Source: Cryptomeria japonica (Eukaryota; Streptophyta; Pinopsida; Cupressales; Cupressaceae). From it: DNA of 64,000 bases. The stretch covers positions 334,650,302 through 334,714,301 of the forward strand of contig NC_081413.1 in the NCBI RefSeq assembly GCF_030272615.1, read 5' to 3'. The position numbers and the translations under genes are program-made. The notes below the pieces were generated by a model. It searched no databases. It worked only from the letters and a program-made list of their open reading frames with translations, and was not told where the DNA came from. Positions 35,234-46,035 of the stretch are shown in pieces. Within the stretch, counting starts at the first letter, position 1; each line of letters opens with the position of its first letter.

Positions 35234-37120
35234 GAGGCACTATTAGCAAAGAGATTTCCAAGAGGCATTGGTAAGTATAAAGGAAAGCTACCTTTGAAGT
35301 GTTTCTCTTGTAGTAAAATTGGTCATATTGTTGCTAACTGCCCTAACATCGATAAGAAAGAAAAGTTTAAAGATTTAAAGGAAAGGCCAAGAAACATTAT
35401 TATATTGCAGTAGATGAAGGTGTGATTGATGAGGAGTCGGAAGAAGAAGATGACAATGAAGAAATTGTGTTTGCAGTCGTGAAGCAGGAATTGTCTGATG
35501 AAAAGGCACTAGTATCTCATATGGAGAATAGTGATGAATGGACTATAGACACTGGTTGCTCACACCACCCAAAGATAAAAGTAAGTTCATAACCCTTAAT
35601 GAATTTGATGGAGGTGTTGTTAGATTTGGAAATAACTCTCCTTGCATGGTGAAAGGTAAAGGTTAAATCTCTTTAAATGGGAAGAGTAATGTTGATGATG
35701 TATTTTGGGTTGATGGTCTTAAGCATAATATTTTAAGTTTTGGTCATCTCAATGATAAAGGTTATTTGCTTGAGTTTAAAAGTGGAGTCTGCAGAATTCT
35801 TGGAGGTAATGGTGAACTGATTGCTACTGGGAAGAAAAATAGAGGTAACTTATTTTATTTGAATAGTAATTTTAATAATTGTCTAGTTGCAAGAATGGAA
35901 GACAGTTGGTTATGGCATAAAATATGTTGTCATGTTAATTTTAATAATTTGGTTACGATAAGCAAGTCAAGTGTTGTAAGAGGATCACCCCAACTTGTCA
36001 AACTGGATAGTGTGATATGCAAAGATTGTCAAATCGGTAAGATGACCTCTATTTCTTTCAAGAGCAATAATTGTATTTCTGAGAATATTTTAGATTTGGT
36101 ACATACTAATCTCTGTGGCCCTATGAGAACAAAGAGTTATTACGGTGATAGGTATTTCACGATCTTCACCAATGACTATTCTAAAATGATGTGGGTGACA
36201 TTTTTGAGAGAAAAATTAGAAGCATTTAGTAAATTTAAATAATTTAAATCTTTGGATGAGAAGGAAACCGGTAAGAACTTGAAGTGTTTAAGATCAAACC
36301 GAAGAGCTGAATTCACATCTAATGAATTTGTTAAGTATTGTGATGAATAGGGTATAAAGAGATAGATGTCTGCTCTGAGGACACGCCAACATAATGGCTT
36401 AGCAGAAAGGATGAACAAAAAAATAGTTGAAGTTGCAAGAGCCATGTTATTATAGGGTGGTGTATCCAAAATGTTTTGGAGAGAAGTGGGCAGTACTGCT
36501 ATATACACTTTAAACCGGGTATTGGTAAAGAGAGGTAACAATAAGACACCCTGTGAGCTATGGTATGGAAAAACTCCTTGGGTAAGTTATTTAAAATTTT
36601 TTGGAAGTCAATGTTTTATTAAGAGAGATAACTACACTAAGAAATTTGATGCAAAATCTGATGAAGGAATTTTTCTTGGTTACTCTTCTAAGAGTAAGAC
36701 ATATAAATGTTACAATAAGAGAACTAAGAAAATTGTTGAAAATTCTATTGTAAAAGATGATGATCTATCTGATAAGTCTGAAGGTACAAGCATATCAGAA
36801 CTAGAAAAGGATGATAATGAGGAAAAGTTTATGATCACTGAACCAGAGGCAAAGATTAATGAAGAACCAAAAAATGTAGAACTAGATGCTCAATCCACAA
36901 ATGATGACAGTGAGGAAGAAGATGAAGAACTTAATGAAGAAGATGTAGAACTGGCATAGTTAATACCTAGATATGTCAGATTGAATCATCCATAAGAGCA
37001 GATAATTGGTGATAAGAATGTAGGTGTGCAAACTAGGAGAAAAATCCGAGAGAAATCGTGTTTGATATCTACAATTGAACCCAATACATTTAAGGAAGCA
37101 CTAAAGGATGATGATAGGGT
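35234..37120 (+). pseudogene. backbone copia gag end, protease and integrase
   Basis: Resumes ALLAKRFPRGIGKYKGKLPL and the knuckle CFSCSKIGHIVANC. Protease WTIDTGCSHH follows after a frameshift near 35400, then integrase: HKICCHVNF and ICKDCQIGK zinc region, FTIFTNDYSKMMW (first D kept), LRSNRRAEF (second catalytic D read as N), GLAERMNKK, FGSQCFIKR and GIFLGYSSK. An acidic linker precedes ARLNHP-type RYVRLNHP. More than six stops and frameshifts, so it is more decayed than the inner copia, consistent with greater age. Cut at 37120 by element A; RT resumes at 43993. Confidence 0.85.
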
Positions 37121-38094
37121 TGTTAGGGTTCCCACAGATACTAAGAGGGGGGGGTGAATCAGTATCTGACCGGTAATGTGATTTTCGTAAAATAGAACAT
37201 GTAGAACATAAAGTAACAGTATATCGGTATGCAAGAATTAATGTGATTAACAGAACCAAAAACATCCACATGAAAAGAACACCATAACATAAGATGTTTA
37301 ATGAGGAAACCCGGTGTGGGAAAAACCTTAGTGGGATTTGTGACCCACAATATTCACTTACTGGCCAATAAGAGAATATTACTTACAATAGGGGCATGCA
37401 CATGTAGGAAGGCCAACTGCCTAGAGCACACTGCTCAATAAGAAGTCACACTGACTTACAATGAGGATTAAGTTAATCCAATATTCTGTACTGCTTTACA
37501 ATAGCATCTTTAATGCCAGATTCAGTACCGGTTCTTGCTTTGTTCTTTACATATACCCTTAACCTACAATTTGCACATTAGGTCTGCCTAATAATTTTCT
37601 TTATGCTTCCTATCCATATCCTACAAATGTCTATAATGATCTCTTTTATATACAAGAGTCATTTTACAATTTGCCAAGTCGGCTTACAATAATAAACAAA
37701 ATATTACATATCAAAAATCTTGTCGGCCTCTGTGCCGGTATACATCTTTTCTTCTGTGCCGATGTCGGTGTAGAGTGATCTTGCTGATGCCTGTGCACTG
37801 TCTTGCTTGAATAATTCTTTGCTGGTAGAATGTCTTTCCGGTGCCATAGGATTGCAAGGTTTCATGTGTAATGCTTTGCTGGTATAATGTCTTGCAGGTG
37901 CCATAGGATTGCAAGGTTGTCTGTGTAATGCTTTGCCGGTATAATGTCTTGCTGGTGCCATAGGATTGCAAGGTTGCCTGTGTAATGCTTTTCTGGTATA
38001 ATGTCTGGCCAGTGCCGTAGGATTGCAAGGTTGCCATCAATGACAAAACCTTCAATCACACACAATGTCTCATTGGAGTGTCCATATGCCAACA
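37121..38094 (-). repeat. element A 3' LTR
   Basis: 974 bp, minus-strand TGTTGGCATATGGAC to GGGAACCCTAACA. Includes four 57-bp tandem units around 37840-38040 and a C-run near the end. Confidence 0.92.
37840..38040. repeat. 57-bp tandem repeats in element A LTR
   Basis: GCCATAGGATTGCAAGGTT recurs at 37843, 37900, 37957 and, with one change, 38014, exactly 57 bp apart. The spacer is TGTGTAATGCTTTGC..GGTATAATGTCTTGC. The other LTR has the same array at 43741-43935. Confidence 0.9.
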
Positions 38095-38123
38095 ATCTCC
38101 CCCTTTGGCATTGATGGCAACAC
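38095..38123 (-). other. element A polypurine tract and conserved 3' block
   Basis: On the minus strand: GTTGCCATCAATGCCAAAGG then GGGAGAT, directly before the LTR's TGTTGG. The same block sits before the inner copia 3' LTR and before element B's 3' LTR. Confidence 0.8.
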
Positions 38124-38298
38124 TCATGAGAAATTTCAAAAAGATATCCAAAAATGTGTAGACCAAAAATGTTACCAAAAATGTGAGAACTCCCTTGAGC
38201 ATATAATTCCTATGTTTTGAATTTTCTCATCCTACTACTCCCCCTTTGGCATCAATGACAAAGGTTAGTAGAGTTTATAGTTATACCAGTCTATAACC

Positions 38299-41200
38299 TC
38301 AACCTTGTAGATGGGTAGTTATTATTTGAAAAAGATCTCCCAAAATTAAGTTTATATCATCCATAAACTTCTTACTGTCTTTTATTGCTATCTCAGTTCT
38401 GTTTACTGTACCGGTGAGATACTGCAAGTGATCTGCCAGTGTTTTGCTTCCCTGTGTTAATGCCTCTGAGATTTCCTTCCGCAAAGATGCTAAATAGTCC
38501 AATCTTGGACTTAGTTTAGATCTCAAAAGTTTTGCCTTATTTATTATTGCCTCTTTCTCTCTTTCCAATTTGAGTAATTCTTTCTCAAAATTTTCTATCT
38601 TCTCTTCAAAAACTGATAATGAATCAGGTGAGTTGACAAAATTGTCTGCAAGTTTATTTATCTCATCCTATGCCTTGCTTATCTTTTTGTCTACATCTAT
38701 AGTCAAAAAGTTTATTTTACATGTATCTTTATATAGGTTTTTGTACTCTTTTAACAAATTACACAGTTCCAGTTGAAGTGTGTCAAACTCCCTGTTACAC
38801 TTCTTTATTCCTTCCTCAAAGAATTTTTGTTTCTCTTTTTCTACAATTTCCTTTATAGATTCTACCTTTGTTTGCTCAAAATTTCCAGAAATGTATTTAC
38901 AAAGTGTATCCAACTGTCCTAAAGAATCTTTATTGTCTATATTACAATTGGGAGCTATTGATTTCAAAAATGGGATTGAATCATCTATTGCTTTGTAAGC
39001 TTGTGAGCTATAGTCAGTTATTTTCTTGATAGATTCAAGTAATACCTCAGTCACATTTGATGGCTTTGATGGTGACCCAACAAATTGAGTACCGATGGAA
39101 GTGACCATGCTTGTATTGACCTCTAGTAGGTCTGTTTGTGTCTGCATTCATTTAAGCACTGGTTTTCCTCCTTCAATTCTTACCGATGGCATCTATTCTG
39201 GAGCCTTTAGCTCTGTTGGTTCCTCTGTTTGTGTTCCAAATTCCATCTTTTTCTATGTATCTACTGCCGGTTGCTCTGTATTCCCTGTTATCGGAGGCTC
39301 TTTGGGTATACCTGATTTATCTATTGTATCCTTATATACCACTATGTTGATCTTCTGAGTATCAACATTCATAGTATATAGGACTTTAGGATTAGGATTA
39401 TTATCCTTTGTATCCATACTCTCAGCTATCGGTTGATCTTCAGTAGTTGTTGTTTTTACCGGTGGAGTATTTAAAGGAGGTGGGGGTAAGTTGTCTCTAA
39501 TCTTGATACTTGGTGGTCCACCAACTTTACCTTTCCCTTTGTCCTTCTGATATACCTTAATGGGCTTGGGATTCCTATATTCTTCATGTTTTTCTTTTTC
39601 AACCAAGAATATATCCCAACCATCTTCTGTTTCCTCTGAAACCTCTATAACTCTACCTGCCATCAGTGAAATTTGCCGGTGTGCAGTGGAAAAAACTGTC
39701 TGGTTGGCCTGAGCTATCAGATCATCAATTTCTTTAGGTGAATTTACCGGATATACTGCAAGTAGTTTTTCTATTTTAATTTTCTTATCCAATTCAATTA
39801 TTCCTTGCCTTCTGGCCTCAAGTCTTTTGTATAGTTCATCAGGAATTTCATTTAAGACTTGCATCAAAAACTTTTTATACATGTCCATGTGTAATATTAC
39901 ACTCTCCTCAACTTGCCCTTTCTCATCATCCGATAGGGTGTCATAAATTTTCCTTATGTTCTTTAGTTTACCTTCCTCTGTGATCTCATTCAGTAATATG
40001 TCAAGAGGGGCCAAGTCTGTGTTTGTCTTTTTCTTCTTTTTGGGTGTCAACTTCTTTTTAGGTGTGACTTTTCTGACCGGAGATCTCACAGCTTGTTTCT
40101 TTTGCCTTGTCCTTCTAGGTGAAGGAGTGGTTGCCGGTGAGGGGTCTCTTTTCCTAACAACTCTTTTGAAAGTTGTTGGTATATCTCCTTCTGAGGAAAT
40201 ACCTACCAGTGATAGATGAGCTTCAGGTTGTTGGGCTGCCAACTCATCTTCAGTTATGCCAGTTTTCTTTAATACATCTTCCTTTATGGCTTTTGCTTGT
40301 CTGGATCCTTTTCTCACAAATGCCTCAACCTTTTTCACTCTTTTCTTTGACTGAATTTGACTTTCTATGGTCTCAGCACTACCAAATACTTCTTCTTTAG
40401 GTTCATTGGGGGCTTCCAGAAGTGCTTTGGCATAAGTTTCCACTATGTGGTCATCTGTTTCATACCCCATCTCTGTTACCCAGATTGTCCTAGGGATGAC
40501 TACTTCCATCCATATTTCATCCTTTGTGATTACAAAACATATATCATCCTTGTATTTGTTGACAATTTCCTGTGATAGTCTGATTCTTTTGTTCATTCTG
40601 ACCTTTAGTGCTTGAAAATACTCATTGATATTATTTTCCATGTTGTTGAATAAGTCTGATAATTGTTTTCCTACTGGTATGTCAAATCCAAAATCTTTGT
40701 TGCCTATACTGGGAACCTTTTTGGTTATATGTAGCATTATGCATACAAGTAAATTTCCAAATCTAAAAGTTCCTTTCTTATCCTTCTTGATTTTGGCTAA
40801 GTTATCAATTAACTCATCTTTTAACCATTCACATACATCAATTTTCACATTTTCTTTTACCATATCATGAGCACTCTTAATGCATAAACTGGAAACTGAG
40901 TTAAGTCTGTTTGCATGAGTTGCTTTGTACCCTAAAATCATGCTAACAAATCTAACATTTATATCGGTCACATCATTAACCCTTAGAGACCTTTTGTCTG
41001 ATGTTGCACCAGTTAAGTTCATTACTAGGTCATTGGAGACCTTCTTAGTCTTGTCGGGTCTATTACCAATGGAAGGTAACCCTATTACTTCTTTCACAGC
41101 TTCCTTTGTAATTTTGTGAATTGAATCAAGCCAAAAGAATGAACCATGTACCCTGCTTAAAACTATCCTAACCACTTCCTTGGGAAATTCAGGAATGCAG

Positions 41201-41505
41201 AGGATTTCAATGAATCCTAGGGTTTCAACAACTTTATGTTCAGGTTTCACATTTCCGGAATTGTCACATATAACAGTCCTATACATTTTTTTAATTTCTT
41301 CATCACCTAATTCCTCTATGTTGCAGTGAATATACATTCTAGGATCTTCTGCATAAACAACACCTTTTGGAATTTGGGAAAAAGCACTTGTATTGTCATC
41401 TTTCTTATCTACCTCAGAAACTAGCTGAAATTCAGGCCTAGGGCGTTTTATAACCTCGACTACTGTAGGGTTTGCTATGAATTCAGGTACAGAGGAGGAT
41501 GCCAT
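38299..41505 (-). pseudogene. element A ORF2, 1,069 codons, unknown function
   Basis: One minus-strand frame from ATG 41505 (MASSSVPEFIANPTVVEVIK) to a stop at 38299, with four internal stops (TAG at about 39253 and 39193, TGA near 39148, TAG near 38667) and no frameshift; the first 750 codons are open. Blocks: RIVLSRVHGSFFWLDSIHKI, EAVKEVIGLPSIGNRP, KVSNDLVMNLTGATSDKRSL, GTFRFGNLLVCIMLHITKKV, MNKRIRLSQEIVNKYKDDI. A Lys/Pro-rich basic linker follows (SPRRTRQKKQ, TPKKKLTPKKKKK, about 40020-40120), then a long coiled-coil-like C-terminus. Element B ORF2 is homologous over the N-terminal 350 residues and has the same length and charge layout. No catalytic motif recognised; the basic linker could bind nucleic acid or act as a nuclear localisation signal. 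Confidence 0.8.
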
Positions 41506-41809
41506 GATGATAAATACCTTTTTCTGCCTTTAGATGGATTGATTGCTGAAGTGCTTTGCCTCTTGCTTGAAATGCCTTAGCTCAGAAATCTTAGCGCTCT
41601 CTGAAAGTTTGAATGCTCGGTGAAGTGAAATGGAGCCAAAACCTTATTTTATAAAGTCTTTTCTGCTACCTACCACATTAATTGCTTGTCGGTAATGTAT
41701 TAGCTTATCTTTATTTGCTGGTAATGAGTGACTTTCAACTTCTTTTCTCTAATCGAGGGAATAATAGCACATGTGTCATTAGATTGCCAAACCCTCAAGA
41801 TAATTTTCT

Positions 41810-42943
41810 TCAATTTGATGAAGAACTTCCTGCCGGTGGAGCACTGCTCTGTCCTGCCAGTGGAGCATTTGTTGGTTCTACCAGTGGAGGAGTATTCCCA
41901 ATATTTAGATCACCTTTTCTAATCCATTGCTTTGAGAATTCTTGCTTAACCTCTTCAACCTTTTCTTTACCTTTCAGGCTAGTACTTTTGTTGTCTACCA
42001 GTGTAACTTTACTTCTACAAAATTTAGCAATATGACCAATCTTGTTACATGCATAACAAGTTACATTATTTTTCTGATTAGCTTTCCCATAACCTATGCC
42101 AGTTTGTGTTCTGCATTGATTTGATAAATGTCCAAATCTTCCACAAACATAACATCTTACATTCATTCTGTAGTTTTCAGAGTTATGACCAATTTTGTTG
42201 CATTTGGAGCATTGACCGGTGGGAGGATTGATATTTTGATAATTCCTAGATCTACATTCATTTGCCCTATGACCATATTTATTATAGTTAAAGCATTTTC
42301 CATTGAATTTGTAAGTATTAGAAGGTCTTACCGGTTTGCTGTGATCCTGGGTATTTGCAGTACCGGAGCTTTCTCCAACTTCAATTCCAATTCCAGAAGT
42401 GTCACCTTTGGGTTTTTGATTCTTCAATAAGGTACCAAGTTCTTCTGAGCTTTTCTTGAATTTTTATTTGTGTTGATTTGCAGTTTCCAATTCCCTTTCC
42501 AAGATTTCTTTTTGTCTCATTAGTTCATTCGAGTCATTCTGAGTATGCATCAGATCTATCTTCAACATGTCATTCTCATAGCTAAGTCTTGTGTTCTCAT
42601 TTGCTGCATCACTTAGTCTTCTGGTCAATTCTTCTTCATTCTTCTTTCTGTCCTCAATCTCTTTGCAAAATCTCATAGTCATATCCTGCATTTCATTTTT
42701 TGTTGTCATGATCTCTTGTTTCAACTTGCTTATCATATCATTAAGTGATTCCTTTTCATCATTCTCATTTTGCAATTTTTCACAAAGTTCTCTTCTCTTA
42801 TTTCTTGTAACAGTAAGATTTTCTTGAAGTGCCTGAATAATATCCTGAGTTGCTTTTAAATCATCTTCTAATTTGACATTTTTCAACTTCTCTGCATCAT
42901 AGTCAGTAAGAGCTCCTTCAAGTTGCTTCATCAGATTTTCCAT
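41810..42943 (-). pseudogene. element A ORF1: coiled coil + four zinc-knuckle positions
   Basis: ATG at 42943 (MENLMKQLEGALTDYDAEKL) is the first in frame after the PBS; 378 codons with one internal TAA (about 42464). The N-terminal half is heptad-rich coiled coil. The C-terminal half has CYVCGRFGHLSNQC and CYACNKIGHIAKFC intact, plus two degenerate knuckles, CFNYNKYGHRANEC and CSKCNKIGHNSENY, and a Pro/Ala/Ser-rich tail. It is likely a Gag-like RNA-binding protein. It lacks the copia Gag domain seen at 23520 and is closer to element B ORF1. Confidence 0.8.
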
Positions 42944-43000
42944 CTTTACCGGTGTCAAGATCTTCCTCAAGCTGTTAGGCTTCTAAAAATAGAGGACCAA

Positions 43001-43012
43001 GCTCTGATACCA
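43001..43012 (-). other. element A primer-binding site
   Basis: Minus-strand TGGTATCAGAGC (continuing TTGG), initiator tRNA-Met type, two bases from the 5' LTR. Confidence 0.88.
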
Positions 43013-43014
43013 AT

Positions 43015-43992
43015 TGTTAGGGTTCCCACAGATACTGAGAGGGGGGGGGGGGTGAATCAATATCTGACCGGTAATGTGATTTTCTTAAAACAGAACATGC
43101 AGAACATAAAGTAACAATATACCGGTATGCAAGAATTAATGTGATTAACAGAACCAAAAACATCCACATGAAAAGAATGCCATAACACAAGATGTTTAAT
43201 GAGGAAACCCGGTGTGGGAAAAACCTCGGTGGGATTTGTGACCCACAATATTCACTTACTGGCCAATAAGAGAATATTACTTACAATAGGGGCCTGCACA
43301 TGTAGGAAGGCCAACTGCCTAGAGCACACTGCTCAATAAGAAGTCACACTGACTTACAATGAGGATTAAGTTAATCCAATATTCTATACTGCTTTACAAT
43401 AGCATCTTCAATGCCAGATTCAGTACCGGTTCTTGCTTTGTTCTTTACATATACCCTTGACCTACAATTCGCACATTAGGTCTGCCTAATAATTTTCTTT
43501 ATGCTTCCTATCCATATCCTACAAATGTCTACAATGATCTCTTTTATATACAAGAGTCATTTTACAATTTGCCAAGTCAGCTTACAATAATAAACAAAAT
43601 ATTACATATCAAAAATCATGTCAGCCTATGTGTCGATATACATCTTTTCTTCTGTGCCAGTGACGGTGTAGAGTGATCTTGCTGATGCCGGTGCACTGTC
43701 TTGCTTGAATAATGCTTTGCTAGTAGAATGTTTTGCCGGTGCCATAGGATTGCAAGGTTGCCTATGTAATGCTTTGTCAGTATAATGTCTTGTTAGTGCC
43801 ATAGGATTGCAAGGTTGCCTGTGTAATGCTTTGCTAGTATAATGTCTTGCCGGTGCCATAGGATTGCAAGGTTGCCTGTGTAATGCTTTGCTGGTATAAT
43901 GTCTTGCCGGTGCCATAGGATTGCAAGGTTGCCATCAATGACAAAACCTTCAATCACACACAATGTCTCATTGGAGTGTCCATATGCCAACA
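43015..43992 (-). repeat. element A 5' LTR
   Basis: 978 bp, matching 37121-38094. By eye differences are roughly 5% over the first 220 bp, mostly C/T and G/A transitions. Contains four 57-bp units at 43741-43935. Confidence 0.92.
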
Positions 43993-44644
43993 AGGGTGAA
44001 TGCAATGCATGAAGAATTAGATCAAATTGAGAAGAATCAGACATGGTCACTTGTTCCTAGACCAGAGGATAAGAATGTAATTGGAAAAAAATGGGTCTTT
44101 AGGAATAAATTGGATGAAGAAGGAAGAATTGTAAGAAACAAGGCAAGGTTAGTTTGCAAAGGGTATGCTCAAGGGGAAGGTGAAATTTATGGTGAAACAT
44201 TTGCACCTATTGCTAGATTAGAAGGAGTAAGGATGCTTCTGGCATTTGATGCATATAAGGGATTCAAAGTTTATCAAATGGATGTCAAGTCAGCCTTTCT
44301 AAATGGGATTCTAGAAGAAGAAGTATATATAGAACAACCGAATGGATTTTCCTTGACTGAGGATAAGGACATGGTGTGTAAATTGCACAAAGCACTATAT
44401 GGTCTAAAGTAGGCATCGAGAGCATGGTATGAGAGATTACATGCACATTTGATCAAAATTGGATTCCAATGTACCAGTGAGGACAACAATATTTATTTGA
44501 AGACTGATGGAGACAAGATGCTGATAGCAGTAGTGTTTATTGATGACATAATTTTTTGTGGAAATGATGATATGTGTATGGACTTTGCTGATATAATAAA
44601 AAAGGAATTTGAAATGTCTCTAATCAGTGAAATCTAGTTCTTTA
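43993..44644 (+). pseudogene. backbone copia reverse transcriptase, first part
   Basis: Resumes after element A with [72 protein letters not shown]-stop (CAG-to-TAG type at 44410) and the catalytic FIDDIIFCGND. It ends SLISEI-stop-FF at 44644 where element B is inserted; the frame continues at 52213 with IGLQVQQLDGG. Confidence 0.88.
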
Positions 44645-45766
44645 TGATGAATACTAAGAGGGGGGGTGAATTAGTATGCCAAAAATTATTGTACTTAAAC
44701 ACTTTACTAGTCTAGTAGCAAAACGATAAAACAATTTAGCAAACAAACCGGTTAGCACACATGCAAACCAAATAGAAAATAATGCATTCACCCACATAAG
44801 CACAACCACTATAACACAAGATATTTTGACATGGAAACCCAAATGGGAAAAACCATGGTGAGATGAAACTCACAAGTAACTATCTGCAGAATAGGAACCA
44901 GACCAGTTAAGGTCAGACTGGTTAAGGTCATACAATGTTCTTTACCAGAACAGATCATGTTAGGAATCTCAATCTTTGTTAGGAGATAAGTCCGATTAAA
45001 GACTACCTTGCTAGAGGATTTTAGATCCGTAGATGTGAACCACCTTGTTAGAGGATTTACAAAAGGCTTTTTGGGCCTACCCGGTTAAGGGCTTCAAACT
45101 TGTTAAAGATGTGAGTAATCAACAAGTGAGTGATCTAGCAAATAGCACAGATTGCTTGGTTAGATCCTTGATAGCTCGTTCCTAATGCATTCTAGCATAC
45201 TTTAGTCTTCAACACATTCACACTCTGTCTTCTCTCATAGATATGAACTTCTCTTCTATAATCACACTTACAAAAACTCATCAACCACCTTAAACCCTAG
45301 ACATGATGTCCTTATAAAGGAATCTAATTTTATGTTAGTTCAATAGGATTATAATACAATTTCCTAGGTTCAATGCATCTAGACATATTTGGTAACATGA
45401 CACAAAAAGCACCACCAGAGTGTCGGCACCGCAAAACAATTAGTGGATGGTAACTCATCACAGAGTATTACCGATTCAAACAAAATACCGGTTTAAGCAA
45501 AATATCGGTTGCTGGTTTGACAAAAATGAAGACTGGGAAATATGAGTTGTGCCACTTTGTTCCTTCGTACTACTTGAGATCCTCAAACCGCTTCGGGTCT
45601 TCATACCACTTGAGACCAGTAACCACATTCTGCAAAACACCGATAGTCTAATGACTATAATACATCATACCGGTTGAACTTTGACTCATACATACAAAAA
45701 GTGATCTCAAATCAAGTGTGTGTCCATCAATGACAATCACAACATTAATCATCAAAAATGCCAACA
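44645..45766 (-). repeat. element B 3' LTR
   Basis: 1,122 bp, minus-strand TGTTGGCATTTTTGATG to AGTATTCATCA. Includes an extra stretch of about 75 bp (45140-45215) lacking in the other B LTRs. Confidence 0.9.
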
Positions 45767-45794
45767 ATCTCCCCCTTTGGCATTGATGGCAACA
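45767..45794 (-). other. element B polypurine tract and conserved 3' block
   Basis: Minus-strand GTTGCCATCAATGCCAAAGG, then GGGAGAT, abutting TGTTGG. Same block as in element A and the inner copia. Confidence 0.8.
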
Positions 45795-46035
45795 CTTAGG
45801 AAAATTTTGACATCTAAGTGTTTTACAATAAAGAATATGCCATAATCAGAATTACTCCCCCTAAGCATATACACTATCCCTTTTGCAGAAAATGCAATGT
45901 ATACTACTCCTTAACAGAAATAACATGAAAGTATACATCAAAACATAAAAATTTATATACTTCTCCCCCTTTGCCAACAATGACAAAAATATTGCAAACT
46001 AACCCCTGTTTCATTAGTATTAAAATAATAAGTGT

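Larger units (their letters stand above)
37121..43992 (-). mobile_element. element A: LTR retrotransposon without pol
   Basis: 6,872 bp on the minus strand with LTRs 43015-43992 (5') and 37121-38094 (3'), perfect 5-bp TSD AGGGT (37116-37120 and 43993-43997), PBS 43001-43012 and purine tract 38095-38108. The interior encodes only ORF1 (coiled coil and zinc knuckles) and ORF2 (unknown). No protease, integrase, RT or RNase H motif is present on either strand inside it, so mobility must have depended on another element. Confidence 0.9.

Noticed and set aside
37704-38095. Repetitive peptide open in all three minus frames (MAPARHYT.. type)
   Set aside because: The 57-bp LTR repeat is a multiple of three, so any open frame persists through it; the sequence lies within an LTR.
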